Positions 7,641 through 15,142 of a stretch of 32,119 nucleotides of DNA are shown one piece after another. The position numbers and the translations under genes were made by a program. The stretch is taken from contig JAJXTH010000024.1 of NCBI GenBank assembly GCA_021783995.1, positions 1 through 32,119 of the forward strand, read 5' to 3'. The DNA comes from Pseudomonadota bacterium. Its GTDB lineage: Bacteria > Pseudomonadota > Gammaproteobacteria > Burkholderiales > Gallionellaceae. The notes under the pieces were generated by a model. It ran no database searches, was not told the origin of the DNA, and saw nothing but the letters and a program-made list of their open reading frames with translations. Numbering within the stretch: position 1 is the first letter of the stretch; each line of letters begins with the position of its first letter.

Positions 7641-8942
7641 CTATGCTTTCTCGAACAAGGCGATGGACTCGACATGGGAGGTCTGCGGAAACATGTTCAT
7701 CACGCCCGCCGATTTAAGAACATAGCCTCTTTGCACGAGTTCGGCCGCATCGCGCGCCAGCGTGGCCGGGTTGCAGCTCACATAGACGATGCGTTCAGGA
7801 GCGATCCCGGGCGTTATGGATTTCACGAGCTCCAGCGCGCCGTCGCGAGGAGGGTCGATCAGCCACTTGTCAGACTTGCCCAGACTTGCGAGTCTTGCCT
7901 CGTCGATTTCAAACAGGTTCATCGCCGCAAAATCCACCGACAAACCATTGGCACCTGCATTCTGCCTGGCGCGTCCAACCAGCGCAGCGCTGCCTTCTAT
8001 GCCCAGCACGCTCGCTCCGCTCCTTGCGATGGGCAGCGTGAAATTGCCCAGGCCGCAGAAGAAATCGACGATGCGCTCATCGGGCTTTGGGTCGAGCAGG
8101 CGCATTGCGCGGCTGACCATCACGCGATTGAGCAGGCTATTCACCTGAGTAAATTCGCTTGGCGCGAATGGCATCACGATATTGAACTCGGGCAGGCTGT
8201 ATGAAAGCTCAGGCGCCTCGGCAGGATGAAAGGGCACGATGGTTTCAGGGCCTTTGGGTTGCAGCCAGAACTGCACATGGTGACGATCTGCGAATGCGCG
8301 CAATGCCGCTTCATCCTCTTCCGTCAAGGGCGCCATGATGCGCAGCACCAGCACATCGACATGCTCGCCTGCCGCCACTTCGATTTGCGGAAGCCTGTCG
8401 CGCACCGACAGCCCGTCTATCAGCTCTGCAAGCGGCGTGATCAGGACGGCTATCCTGGGAACCAGGATTTCACAGTGTTGCATGTCGGCGACAAAACTGC
8501 TGCGCTTCTCGTGAAATCCGACCAGTGTCTTTCCCTTCTTGATCACATGCTTGACCGAGATGCGCGCGCGTTCGCGGTATCCCCAGCTTTGTCCGTAGAT
8601 CGCGGGCAGCATGTTTTCCGGCTTGACGCGCCCGATGCGTTCGAGACTGTCTTCCAGTATGCGCTGCTTCACGGCGACTTGCACGCGTGCATCGAGATGC
8701 TGCATGGAACAGCCGCCGCACACGCCGAAATGCACGCACTTGGGTTCAACCCGTATGGAAGCTGCGCGATGAAGCTCTGTCATTTGCGCGAGCTCAAAGG
8801 AGGCTTTCTTGCGGTACGAGGCATAGCTCACGACCTCGCCCGTCAATGCGCCCTCGATGAAGATCACCTTGCCATTCGCATGCGCGATGCCGCGCCCTTC
8901 CTGATCCAGCGACTCTATGGTCACCTTGTCGTTCGTCATCAT
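7641..8942 (-). CDS. rlmD: 23S rRNA (uracil-5-)-methyltransferase RlmD
   Basis: RlmD makes m5U1939 in 23S rRNA using S-adenosylmethionine. The 433-residue protein has an N-terminal TRAM domain (about 1-55) and the iron-sulphur cysteine set Cys69, Cys75, Cys78 ([10 protein letters not shown]) plus a later cysteine in MQHCEIL. A C-terminal methyltransferase domain carries [15 protein letters not shown] for AdoMet, DPPRDGA, and the catalytic cysteine in [12 protein letters not shown]. The related enzymes TrmA and RlmC lack either the TRAM domain or the full cysteine set. The start could be 8942 or the adjacent ATG at 8939. It lies 25 bp after the exonuclease gene on the same strand. Confidence 0.93.
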   Translation of the reverse strand: MMTNDKVTIESLDQEGRGIAHANGKVIFIEGALTGEVVSYASYRKKASFELAQMTELHRAASIRVEPKCVHFGVCGGCSMQHLDARVQVAVKQRILEDSLERIGRVKPENMLPAIYGQSWGYRERARISVKHVIKKGKTLVGFHEKRSSFVADMQHCEILVPRIAVLITPLAELIDGLSVRDRLPQIEVAAGEHVDVLVLRIMAPLTEEDEAALRAFADRHHVQFWLQPKGPETIVPFHPAEAPELSYSLPEFNIVMPFAPSEFTQVNSLLNRVMVSRAMRLLDPKPDERIVDFFCGLGNFTLPIARSGASVLGIEGSAALVGRARQNAGANGLSVDFAAMNLFEIDEARLASLGKSDKWLIDPPRDGALELVKSITPGIAPERIVYVSCNPATLARDAAELVQRGYVLKSAGVMNMFPQTSHVESIALFEKA

Positions 8943-8967
8943 GTCGATTCCAATTCAGCGCAAGCGT

Positions 8968-9747
8968 TCAACCTTGAACCCAGGCAGCCAAGAATTCATT
9001 CCAGTGCGGCATGCACATCCCGGCAATCTCGCTTTTCACCAGATCGCATTCCTTGTCGTAGCCATCCCGGCTCAAGTGGCCGCGCATCATCTGGAAGCGC
9101 AAAAAGACGAGATAGGTGTTCACGACGTCTGTCTCGCAGTAGTTGCGTATTTCATCCAGCCTGCCCTGTTGATATGCGCCCCACACCTGGCTTCCATCCA
9201 TGCCAGGTTTGCCGGGCAAGCCCATCAGTTTCGCCATGTCATCGAGCGGCGCATTGGCGCGTCCTGTGTACATGGCCAGCAAATCCATCAGATCGAGGTG
9301 GCGCAGATGATAGCGGCTGATGTAATTGTTCCATTTGAAGTCGCGGTCATCCTCGCCCATTTCCCAGTAGCGCGGTGCCCGGACACCGTGGATCAGACCG
9401 CGATAATTCAGCACCGGAAGATCGAAAGCCCCCCCGTTCCAGGATACGAGTTGCGGCGTATATTTGTCGACACCGTCGAAGAAGCGCTGGATCAGGCTCC
9501 CTTCGTCTTCATCCTTCTCGCCCAATGACCATGCCTTGAATTGATCGCCTTCGCGCAACGCACAGGAAATAGCAACCACACGATGGAGGTGATGCTGAAG
9601 AAAGTCGCTGCCTGTCGCCTGCCGACGCTGCTGGAAAGCCATTTCCGCGACTTCCGCATCCGGCACGCGCTCGTCAAGCTGATGCAGCATGCGCAGTCCC
9701 ACGATGTCGGGAACCGTTTCGATGTCAAAAACCAGTACAGGAATCAA
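8968..9747 (-). CDS. PolB-like 3'-5' exonuclease (TTG start)
   Basis: Predicted stand-alone DEDDy exonuclease of the DNA polymerase B exonuclease-like family (Pfam PF10108 type), 259 residues. Exo I is FDIETVPD (Asp8, Glu10), Exo II is the WNGGAFDLPVL region, and Exo III is YCETDVVNTY, with tyrosine and aspartate placed as in DEDDy nucleases. Its substrate in the cell is not established. The only start that keeps Exo I is TTG at 9747. It immediately follows an in-frame stop and has AAGGA seven bases upstream, so the TTG start is well supported. It sits between the ydbL-like gene and rlmD with short gaps. Confidence 0.88.
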   Translation of the reverse strand: MIPVLVFDIETVPDIVGLRMLHQLDERVPDAEVAEMAFQQRRQATGSDFLQHHLHRVVAISCALREGDQFKAWSLGEKDEDEGSLIQRFFDGVDKYTPQLVSWNGGAFDLPVLNYRGLIHGVRAPRYWEMGEDDRDFKWNNYISRYHLRHLDLMDLLAMYTGRANAPLDDMAKLMGLPGKPGMDGSQVWGAYQQGRLDEIRNYCETDVVNTYLVFLRFQMMRGHLSRDGYDKECDLVKSEIAGMCMPHWNEFLAAWVQG

Positions 9748-9777
9748 TCAAGCATCCTTAAATTTGCAAAGGGAGAG

Positions 9778-10191
9778 TCACTTCTGCACCCAGCCATCGT
9801 CACTCATCACCCACCAGCCTCGCTCTGCATGGGCGATCCAGCGCGGCGCGAAAGCCTTGCGTATTTGAGGCTGCCACTCGGGATGCGCATTGGCATTCGC
9901 GATTTCGGCGTACAGCGCATCGCGATCCCGGTTCTCGGCATTCACCAGATCATTGAGATTCTTCCTCGCGGCCAGCGGCACGGAAGCGATATCCCGCAGC
10001 ACGATCGTGCCATCCATGTTGAGCCCCACCGCACCGCTGGCATAATAGGGCAGCAGTTGCAGATGACGCGCCTGCATGCGCGCCTCGACAGCCTTCACGC
10101 CCGGAGTATTGATTTGAATGTCCTCCATCGCGCAGGCATTGAGTGACACGACGAGCATCCCAATCGCTACCAGAAATTTGAGCAGTCTCAT
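9778..10191 (-). CDS. YdbL family (DUF1318) periplasmic protein
   Basis: A 137-residue exported protein. The N-terminus MRLLKFLVAIGMLVVSLNACAM is a signal peptide. The mature part has the DUF1318 pattern: GAVGLNMDGTIVLRD, then NLNDLVNAENRDRDALY, then HPEWQPQIRKAFAPRWIAHA and a C-terminal GWWVMSDDGWVQK. In E. coli YdbL works with the lipoprotein YnbE and the AsmA-like YdbH in the envelope. The same order is found here: AsmA fusion, lipoprotein, ydbL. I choose ATG 10191 because AAGGAG lies five bases upstream and it overlaps the lipoprotein stop (ATGA). A longer frame from 10335 would destroy the signal peptide. LNAC could be read as a weak lipobox, so it may be lipidated. Confidence 0.85.
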   Translation of the reverse strand: MRLLKFLVAIGMLVVSLNACAMEDIQINTPGVKAVEARMQARHLQLLPYYASGAVGLNMDGTIVLRDIASVPLAARKNLNDLVNAENRDRDALYAEIANANAHPEWQPQIRKAFAPRWIAHAERGWWVMSDDGWVQK

Positions 10192-10346
10192 TTCTGCTCC
10201 TTCGAAACAGGTTTGCTGACTGGCTGCCACACCGTGTCTATGACCCTGTCCGCAGCCTTCCTTGCCGACTCCGCCGGAAAAAAGACATCGACCGTCTGGC
10301 ATGCACCGAGCAAAAAAACCGTCAAAGCGACCCAAACCTTGTTCAT
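10188..10346 (-). CDS. Small YnbE-like lipoprotein
   Basis: A 52-codon gene starting at ATG 10346. The N-terminus MNKVWVALTVFLLGAC is a lipoprotein signal with the lipobox LGAC, giving a mature lipidated Cys16. The remaining 37 residues begin QTVDVFFPAESARKAADRVI and end in a lysine-rich tail. AGAGGA lies six bases upstream, the gene follows the AsmA fusion by 18 bp, and its TGA overlaps the ydbL ATG. Position, size and lipidation match YnbE, the outer-membrane lipoprotein that bridges to YdbH in E. coli. Primary sequence similarity to E. coli YnbE is not obvious, so the functional parallel is inference. Confidence 0.8.
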   Translation of the reverse strand: MNKVWVALTVFLLGACQTVDVFFPAESARKAADRVIDTVWQPVSKPVSKEQK

Positions 10347-10364
10347 CGCATATCCTCTCAAAAG

Positions 10365-13300
10365 CTAATTCGCCATGCGCAATGCAGGACTGTCCGTGGT
10401 ACCTGAAACCTGCAGCATAACAGGAGTCATTCCGCCGCGCATCGTCAGATTGGACGAAACGCGTCCCGACAAAGTCTGCCCTGTCACCGTTATCGCACCG
10501 TTGACCTGGAATACACTGTCGCGGATATTGATCTTGGCAAACCGGTATGCATCCTTGGAATAGACAAACTCTCCGTTCATTTCGTCGAAATGGGTTCTTC
10601 CACCCGGCAAGCTTTCCCGGCTTTGCAAGCGCGTGGTCTCAACGATATCGACACCGCTTATCATCCCCTTCTTGACCTCAAAAACGCCATTGAAAAATGC
10701 CGCATCAGGCAGCGCTTTCAGGCTTTCCGCCTGAGCCTGGAAGCGCGCCGTACCATCCATATCGCCGTTCAGTAGCTTGTTGATATTTTCCAGCGGCAAG
10801 ACCTTGACGACCAGCTCTCCCTGTACGCGCCACCCGCTTCGCCAGTTTATGCGCAGATTGCCGGTCATCATTCCACCTCTTATCCGGCTATCAAGATCGT
10901 TGATTCGCATCTCGTCGCGGCCCAGTTCTCCGGTCGCCTTCATGTCATCGAACGTCCAGTTCGGCAGAAACGGCAGCGCACTGTCATGCAATGCAACAGA
11001 CAATGCCAGCTTCTGGGATGCACCGGCGCTGAGATCAAGCACAAGCTTATGTCCCATGGCATTCAAATGCGCTTTTGCGAATTTGCCCGATGCGCTGAAA
11101 TTGAGCTCCCCATCCACGTCCGACAGCGGCATCCCTTCCGCATCAAGCTTGCCCTGAGCCAGCTTGATGCTCATTATCGGATATTCGCGATTGGCCGCAA
11201 TCTGCTCCACCCATGAGGATGCCTGCTGCAGTGCATCCCCCTGTACTTCCAGACCCTGTAGATCAAGGCTGGTCACAGGCTTAACCGCGCCAAACAGATC
11301 CAGAAGTGAAAAGTTTGCCTGCGCTCGGGCCACATGAATCTGCTTCGCATCACCGATCGATATACCCTCCATTTCGAGACGCGGAGAAGGCAACAGGCGT
11401 CCTGACAATCGTTCTATGTGCACTGGCTGATTCAGCATTGAGCCGACCAGCTTCTCCAGCTTCGGCACATCATCCTGCATGGGCAGAAGAGGCGGCACGA
11501 CAAACAAAGCAGCCACTATCAGCAGCAGGAGTCCGGCAAATATCTTTCCCCATGGCGCACGCCCAGGCTTGGTAATCTTGGCTTTCACACTGGGCTGGCT
11601 GGTGCGTTGTTGGGGCACGCTTTCCGCTCTTTCCTTGGCTAGTTTTTTAGCCCTCTGTTCCGCTTCCTGCCATTTCTTTTCCTGAGCATCTGCGAGCTGC
11701 ACTGCTTCTGCGCCCGCATAGGTATTCGCTTCCTCTTCAAGAGCCAGGTTTACCTTTTCATCGATAGCTGCGGTCTCAACAGGCTCGCTTTCTTCCCTTT
11801 TTCCGATCGCTATCGTATCGATGAGCAGTTGCTCGGCAACATTTGATGGCATAGTCTCCTGTTGCTGAACCTCTTCATCTCCGGATGCGTCAGGGACATC
11901 AAAAGCCTCAAAATTGAATTCTCCGGATGCATCTCCTGTTTCAAGCGCCGGCAGCATCTGATCCGACGTCTCTTCGCCATCGACCAGTTCATACACGCGA
12001 TATTCACGGCCATGCTTGTCCTTTTGCGAGCCGCGATAGCGGAACAACTTGTCGTATTCATCGCTCATGCTGGATACAAAATCAAAATACGCTCGGGACA
12101 CGAGTATCTGATCAAGGCCTGCAAAGCTCATCACCCTTTGCGCACTGTTGATGCCGTCCCCGAGCATGTTGATCTGCCCGTTTACATCCTTAACCAGGCT
12201 GACAGGTCCAAGATGTATGCCAACACGTATCCGCAATTCCGGGTAGTCGAAATGCTTGTTAGCGATCAATTTCGTTCGGAAACGCACCGCAGACTCGAGT
12301 GCATCGGCAGGGTGCTGAAGGAATCCGATCGCAGCGCCATCTCCGGTATCCAGCGCAATCCTCTCTCCCGAATCGAGCGATGCGAGGCTGTCGGTCAGCA
12401 ATTGGCTGAACTGCGCTTTCAACTCAAGCTGCTTGCTGTCAGGTTGTTTCGTGTAACTGGCAATGTCCAGGAACAAAACTGCTGCAGTCGTCGTCCTTCT
12501 TTCCACGACGGGCACTCCGTTATTGCCCCCCCTGCTGTCACAACCCGACAATACAGCCGGAACCACGCGCCTATCTGCCGAACTTTCAGGATCGAATGCC
12601 GACACCCCGTCCGACTCTGCTGCCATCTTGAGCACCGATTCATTAAGTGCAAGAAAAACGCTTTCCTCGACAGTTTCATGCTCAGCATTGAGCCTGACGA
12701 CAGAGGACAAGACATCTTGCGCCTCCTGCTCAGCGCGGATAGCGGCTTCGGCTTCCTGTTCAGCCTTGATGCGTTCGGCCTCCTGTTCAGCCTTGATGCG
12801 TTCGGCCTCCTGTTCAGCCTTGATGCGTTCGGCCTCCTGTTCAGCCTTGATGCGTTCGGCTTCCTGTTCAGCCTTGATGCGTTCGGCCTCCTGTTCAGCC
12901 TTGATGCGTTCGGCCTCCTGTTCAGCCTTGATGCGCTCGGCTTCCTGTTCAGCCTTGATGCGTTCGGCCTCCTGTTCAGCCTTGATGCGTTCGGCCTCCT
13001 GTTCAGCCTTGATGCGTTCGGCCTCCTGTTCAGCCTTGATGCGCAGGACTTCTGCCTCACGCTTTGCTTGCGCTTCAGCCTCGGCAATCGCCTTCAATTT
13101 GGCCACTTCCGCTTCCAGCCTGACCTTCTCTTCAAGAATGGCTTGCGCTTTGGCCTGCGCTTCGGATTTTATTCTTTCTGCTTCTATCCTGACTTTTTCA
13201 GCTTGTAATTCAGCCTCAAGGCGCGCCGCATCAAGCGCTTCCCTTGTCTTTCTTTCCGCTTCCCGGCGCGCCGCCTCTTCAGCAGCGGCCTTTTCAGCCT

Positions 13301-14318
13301 TGGCTCGCCTTAATGCCTCCTGTCGTTCGATTCTTTCGGCTTCCAGACGCGCGTTTTCCTCAGCTCTGGCCTGCGCTTCTGCCTCGGCAACCGCCTTCAA
13401 TTTGGCTACCTCGGCTTCCAGCCTGGCTTTCTCTTCCGCCACAGCTCGCGCGCGATCCTGCGCCTCATTCTTGACCTTTTCTGCATGCTGTTCGGCAAGC
13501 CGGGCAGCCTCAAGTGCCGCCTTTGCCTGACGCTCAGCCTTGCGGCGCATGGCTTCTTCTGCTGCCACCTTCTCGGCTTTTGTGCGCGTAGCCGCTTTGA
13601 TATGCTCCTGTTTTTCGGCTTCCAGCCTGGCGTGTTCTTCTGCTCTGGCATGTGCTTCTGCCTCGGCGATCGCCTTCAATTTGGCTACCTCGGCTTCCAG
13701 TTGGGCCTTTTCTTCAGCCACTGCGCGCGCGCGATCCTGCGCCTCGGCTTTGATTTTTTCGGCCTGCTGTTCGGCCAAGCGTGCCGCCTCGACAGCCGCA
13801 TTTGCCTTCTGCTCTGCCTCAAGGCGCGCAGACTCCGCAGCCGCCTTTTCGGCTTTGGCAAGTTCGCGTCCCCTGGCCTCTGCAGCTTCAAGCCGGGCTC
13901 GCTCTTCTGCTATGGCGGCTTTGCGTCTTTCTTCATCGTGCGACCTTGCTACCTCGGCAGCTTTGAGTTTGGCTGCTTCTTCGGCCAATACGGCTTGCGT
14001 GGGAACCCTGAAAGCCGCCGTAAAATCCAGTTCTTGTGCTTCAGCAACTGGTTTTTTCAAAGGGGCGGGTTTGACAATCTTCGTTGAAACAGCAGCGCGC
14101 GCCTTGTCCTGAATGAAACCATCTCTGGCCAGCTCGGCAAACATGTCATCCAGCGCTGCGCGCAAGCTGGGTGAAGAACGTTTTTTGATTTCTGCAACGG
14201 TGGACGTGCCATCCACCATCAGCAAGGCGCGTTTGATGTCCTTGGACAGAAGCGCTGTCCTGCTGCGCGCTTCATCTTCACCGCTTCCCGTTCTGACAAA
14301 AACAATTTTTTCATCCAT
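10365..14318 (-). CDS. Coiled-coil / class III nucleotide cyclase / AsmA-like fusion protein
   Basis: A 1317-residue modular membrane protein. Residues 1-75 form a small helical domain (VFVRTGSGEDEARSRT). Residues about 95-540 are an Ala/Glu/Lys/Arg-rich coiled coil that includes ten exact EAERIKAEQ repeats (about 425-522). Residues about 605-770 are a class III adenylate/guanylate cyclase domain. Metal-binding Asp618 (LFLDIASYT) and Asp660 (TGDGAAIGF) and the transition-state pair Asn724 and Arg728 (GDGINSAQR) are all present, so it looks active. A membrane helix lies at about 923-945 (GLLLLIVAALFVV). The C-terminal 370 residues resemble AsmA-family periplasmic domains. The product nucleotide cannot be assigned. 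I prefer ATG 14318 because homologous-looking N-termini start there; ATG 14348 is possible, and neither has a clear binding site. Confidence 0.85.
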   Translation of the reverse strand: MDEKIVFVRTGSGEDEARSRTALLSKDIKRALLMVDGTSTVAEIKKRSSPSLRAALDDMFAELARDGFIQDKARAAVSTKIVKPAPLKKPVAEAQELDFTAAFRVPTQAVLAEEAAKLKAAEVARSHDEERRKAAIAEERARLEAAEARGRELAKAEKAAAESARLEAEQKANAAVEAARLAEQQAEKIKAEAQDRARAVAEEKAQLEAEVAKLKAIAEAEAHARAEEHARLEAEKQEHIKAATRTKAEKVAAEEAMRRKAERQAKAALEAARLAEQHAEKVKNEAQDRARAVAEEKARLEAEVAKLKAVAEAEAQARAEENARLEAERIERQEALRRAKAEKAAAEEAARREAERKTREALDAARLEAELQAEKVRIEAERIKSEAQAKAQAILEEKVRLEAEVAKLKAIAEAEAQAKREAEVLRIKAEQEAERIKAEQEAERIKAEQEAERIKAEQEAERIKAEQEAERIKAEQEAERIKAEQEAERIKAEQEAERIKAEQEAERIKAEQEAERIKAEQEAEAAIRAEQEAQDVLSSVVRLNAEHETVEESVFLALNESVLKMAAESDGVSAFDPESSADRRVVPAVLSGCDSRGGNNGVPVVERRTTTAAVLFLDIASYTKQPDSKQLELKAQFSQLLTDSLASLDSGERIALDTGDGAAIGFLQHPADALESAVRFRTKLIANKHFDYPELRIRVGIHLGPVSLVKDVNGQINMLGDGINSAQRVMSFAGLDQILVSRAYFDFVSSMSDEYDKLFRYRGSQKDKHGREYRVYELVDGEETSDQMLPALETGDASGEFNFEAFDVPDASGDEEVQQQETMPSNVAEQLLIDTIAIGKREESEPVETAAIDEKVNLALEEEANTYAGAEAVQLADAQEKKWQEAEQRAKKLAKERAESVPQQRTSQPSVKAKITKPGRAPWGKIFAGLLLLIVAALFVVPPLLPMQDDVPKLEKLVGSMLNQPVHIERLSGRLLPSPRLEMEGISIGDAKQIHVARAQANFSLLDLFGAVKPVTSLDLQGLEVQGDALQQASSWVEQIAANREYPIMSIKLAQGKLDAEGMPLSDVDGELNFSASGKFAKAHLNAMGHKLVLDLSAGASQKLALSVALHDSALPFLPNWTFDDMKATGELGRDEMRINDLDSRIRGGMMTGNLRINWRSGWRVQGELVVKVLPLENINKLLNGDMDGTARFQAQAESLKALPDAAFFNGVFEVKKGMISGVDIVETTRLQSRESLPGGRTHFDEMNGEFVYSKDAYRFAKINIRDSVFQVNGAITVTGQTLSGRVSSNLTMRGGMTPVMLQVSGTTDSPALRMAN
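12751..13043 (-). repeat. 27-bp tandem repeat coding for EAERIKAEQ
   Basis: Ten complete units of 27 bp plus a partial eleventh lie in frame inside the coiled-coil region. Units differ only at a few third positions (gcc/gct, gcg tt/gcg ct), so the array expanded recently. Gain or loss of units keeps the frame and would change the length of the coiled coil by nine residues at a time. Confidence 0.95.
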
Positions 14319-14409
14319 ATCGCATTCTAACTGATAGCGGGATCGCATTTGTATTGAAATTTGAAGCGCATCGGACGGATTTTTCTGCCACCCTCAAAAA
14401 ATCGTTTTC

Positions 14410-14438
14410 TTGACAACAGAACAAACGTTCTTTACATT
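14410..14438 (+). promoter_or_regulatory. Sigma-70 type promoter of the LexA-like gene
   Basis: A perfect -35 TTGACA (14410-14415), a 17-bp spacer and a -10-like TACATT (14433-14438, 4 of 6) lie 32 bp upstream of the start codon. The spacer contains a palindrome that could block polymerase when bound. Confidence 0.7.
14418..14431. promoter_or_regulatory. Candidate operator AGAAC-N4-GTTCT
   Basis: A perfect inverted repeat of five bases with a 4-bp centre lies entirely between the -35 and -10 boxes of the LexA-like gene. Position and symmetry suggest self-repression. It differs from the CTGT-N8-ACAG box of E. coli LexA and is closer to the GAAC-N4-GTTC core of Bacillus-type SOS boxes. That this protein binds it is inference. 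Confidence 0.6.
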
Positions 14439-14469
14439 CCAAGGCGCGTTCGCTCACAAGGAAATCCCC

Positions 14470-15045
14470 ATGAATAGAGATTATCTTAGCAAACTCCAGG
14501 ATTACTATGCAGACTGGAAGAACATCCCCTCATACGCCAAGCTGTGCGAGGTCTTCGGCATTGCTTCAAAATCCTGGGTGAAAGCCATATTGACGCGCCT
14601 TGCAGATGCCGATTTCATCGAGCGAGCGCCGGATGGCCGATGGATACCGACACGGCAATTCTTTGCGCGCCCGCTGGCAGAATCGTCGGTGCAGGCCGGT
14701 ATGCCGGTGTCCGTCACGGCGACCCAGGGCGACTTTTTCATCATCGACGAAATGCTGATCGACGCGCCATCCAGAACGACGCTCATCAGGGTAAAAGGAG
14801 ACTCGATGATAGACGCCGGCATACAGGACGGTGATGTTGCCGTGGTGGAAAAGCGCCTTGCTGCGAACATCGGCGACATCGTGGTTGCGATAGTTGATGA
14901 CGATTTCACGCTCAAGACGCTGGATAGGGAAAACGGCGCTTTCATCCTGCGCCCCGCCAATCCCGCCTACCCCGTCATCCGCCCGCAGGGCACACTGGAG
15001 ATATTCGGCGTGCTGATCGGCCTGGTCCGCAAATACAAGAAATAG
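14470..15045 (+). CDS. LexA-family self-cleaving repressor (divergent)
   Basis: A 191-residue LexA/S24-type regulator. Residues 1-62 form a winged helix (SYAKLCEVFGIASKSWVKAI, then LTRLADADFIERAPDGRW). The C-terminal half is the self-cleavage domain: scissile Ala76-Gly77 (VQAGMPV), catalytic Ser112 (KGDSM) and Lys149 (FTLKTL). Family knowledge says RecA-stimulated cleavage between Ala and Gly inactivates such repressors. The DNA-binding half is unlike standard proteobacterial LexA, so it may be the host's divergent LexA or a second one. I choose ATG 14470 because AAGGA lies seven bases upstream. A longer frame from 14410 would start inside the promoter. It is divergent from the cyclase/AsmA operon, which it could also control. 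Confidence 0.88.
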   Translation: MNRDYLSKLQDYYADWKNIPSYAKLCEVFGIASKSWVKAILTRLADADFIERAPDGRWIPTRQFFARPLAESSVQAGMPVSVTATQGDFFIIDEMLIDAPSRTTLIRVKGDSMIDAGIQDGDVAVVEKRLAANIGDIVVAIVDDDFTLKTLDRENGAFILRPANPAYPVIRPQGTLEIFGVLIGLVRKYKK

Positions 15046-15142
15046 CATGGTCATCATTACGAAAGCGAAAATGATGTAACATGTGTCCTGCTGCGCAGTA
15101 GCCCCAGGCATGACAAGATCAACATGGATTCAGGGGAAATGA

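Noticed and set aside
12728..13043. CRISPR array
   Set aside because: The 27-bp units are contiguous without spacers and encode an in-frame peptide repeat.
11862..13530. Long plus-strand frames through the repeat region (Phe/Leu/Ser-rich)
   Set aside because: They are antisense reflections of the 27-bp repeat array in the cyclase/AsmA gene, with low-complexity translations and no binding sites.
15052..15076. Inverted repeat CATCATT/AATGATG after the LexA-like gene
   Set aside because: AT-rich stem with an 11-nt loop and no T-run; too weak to call a terminator.
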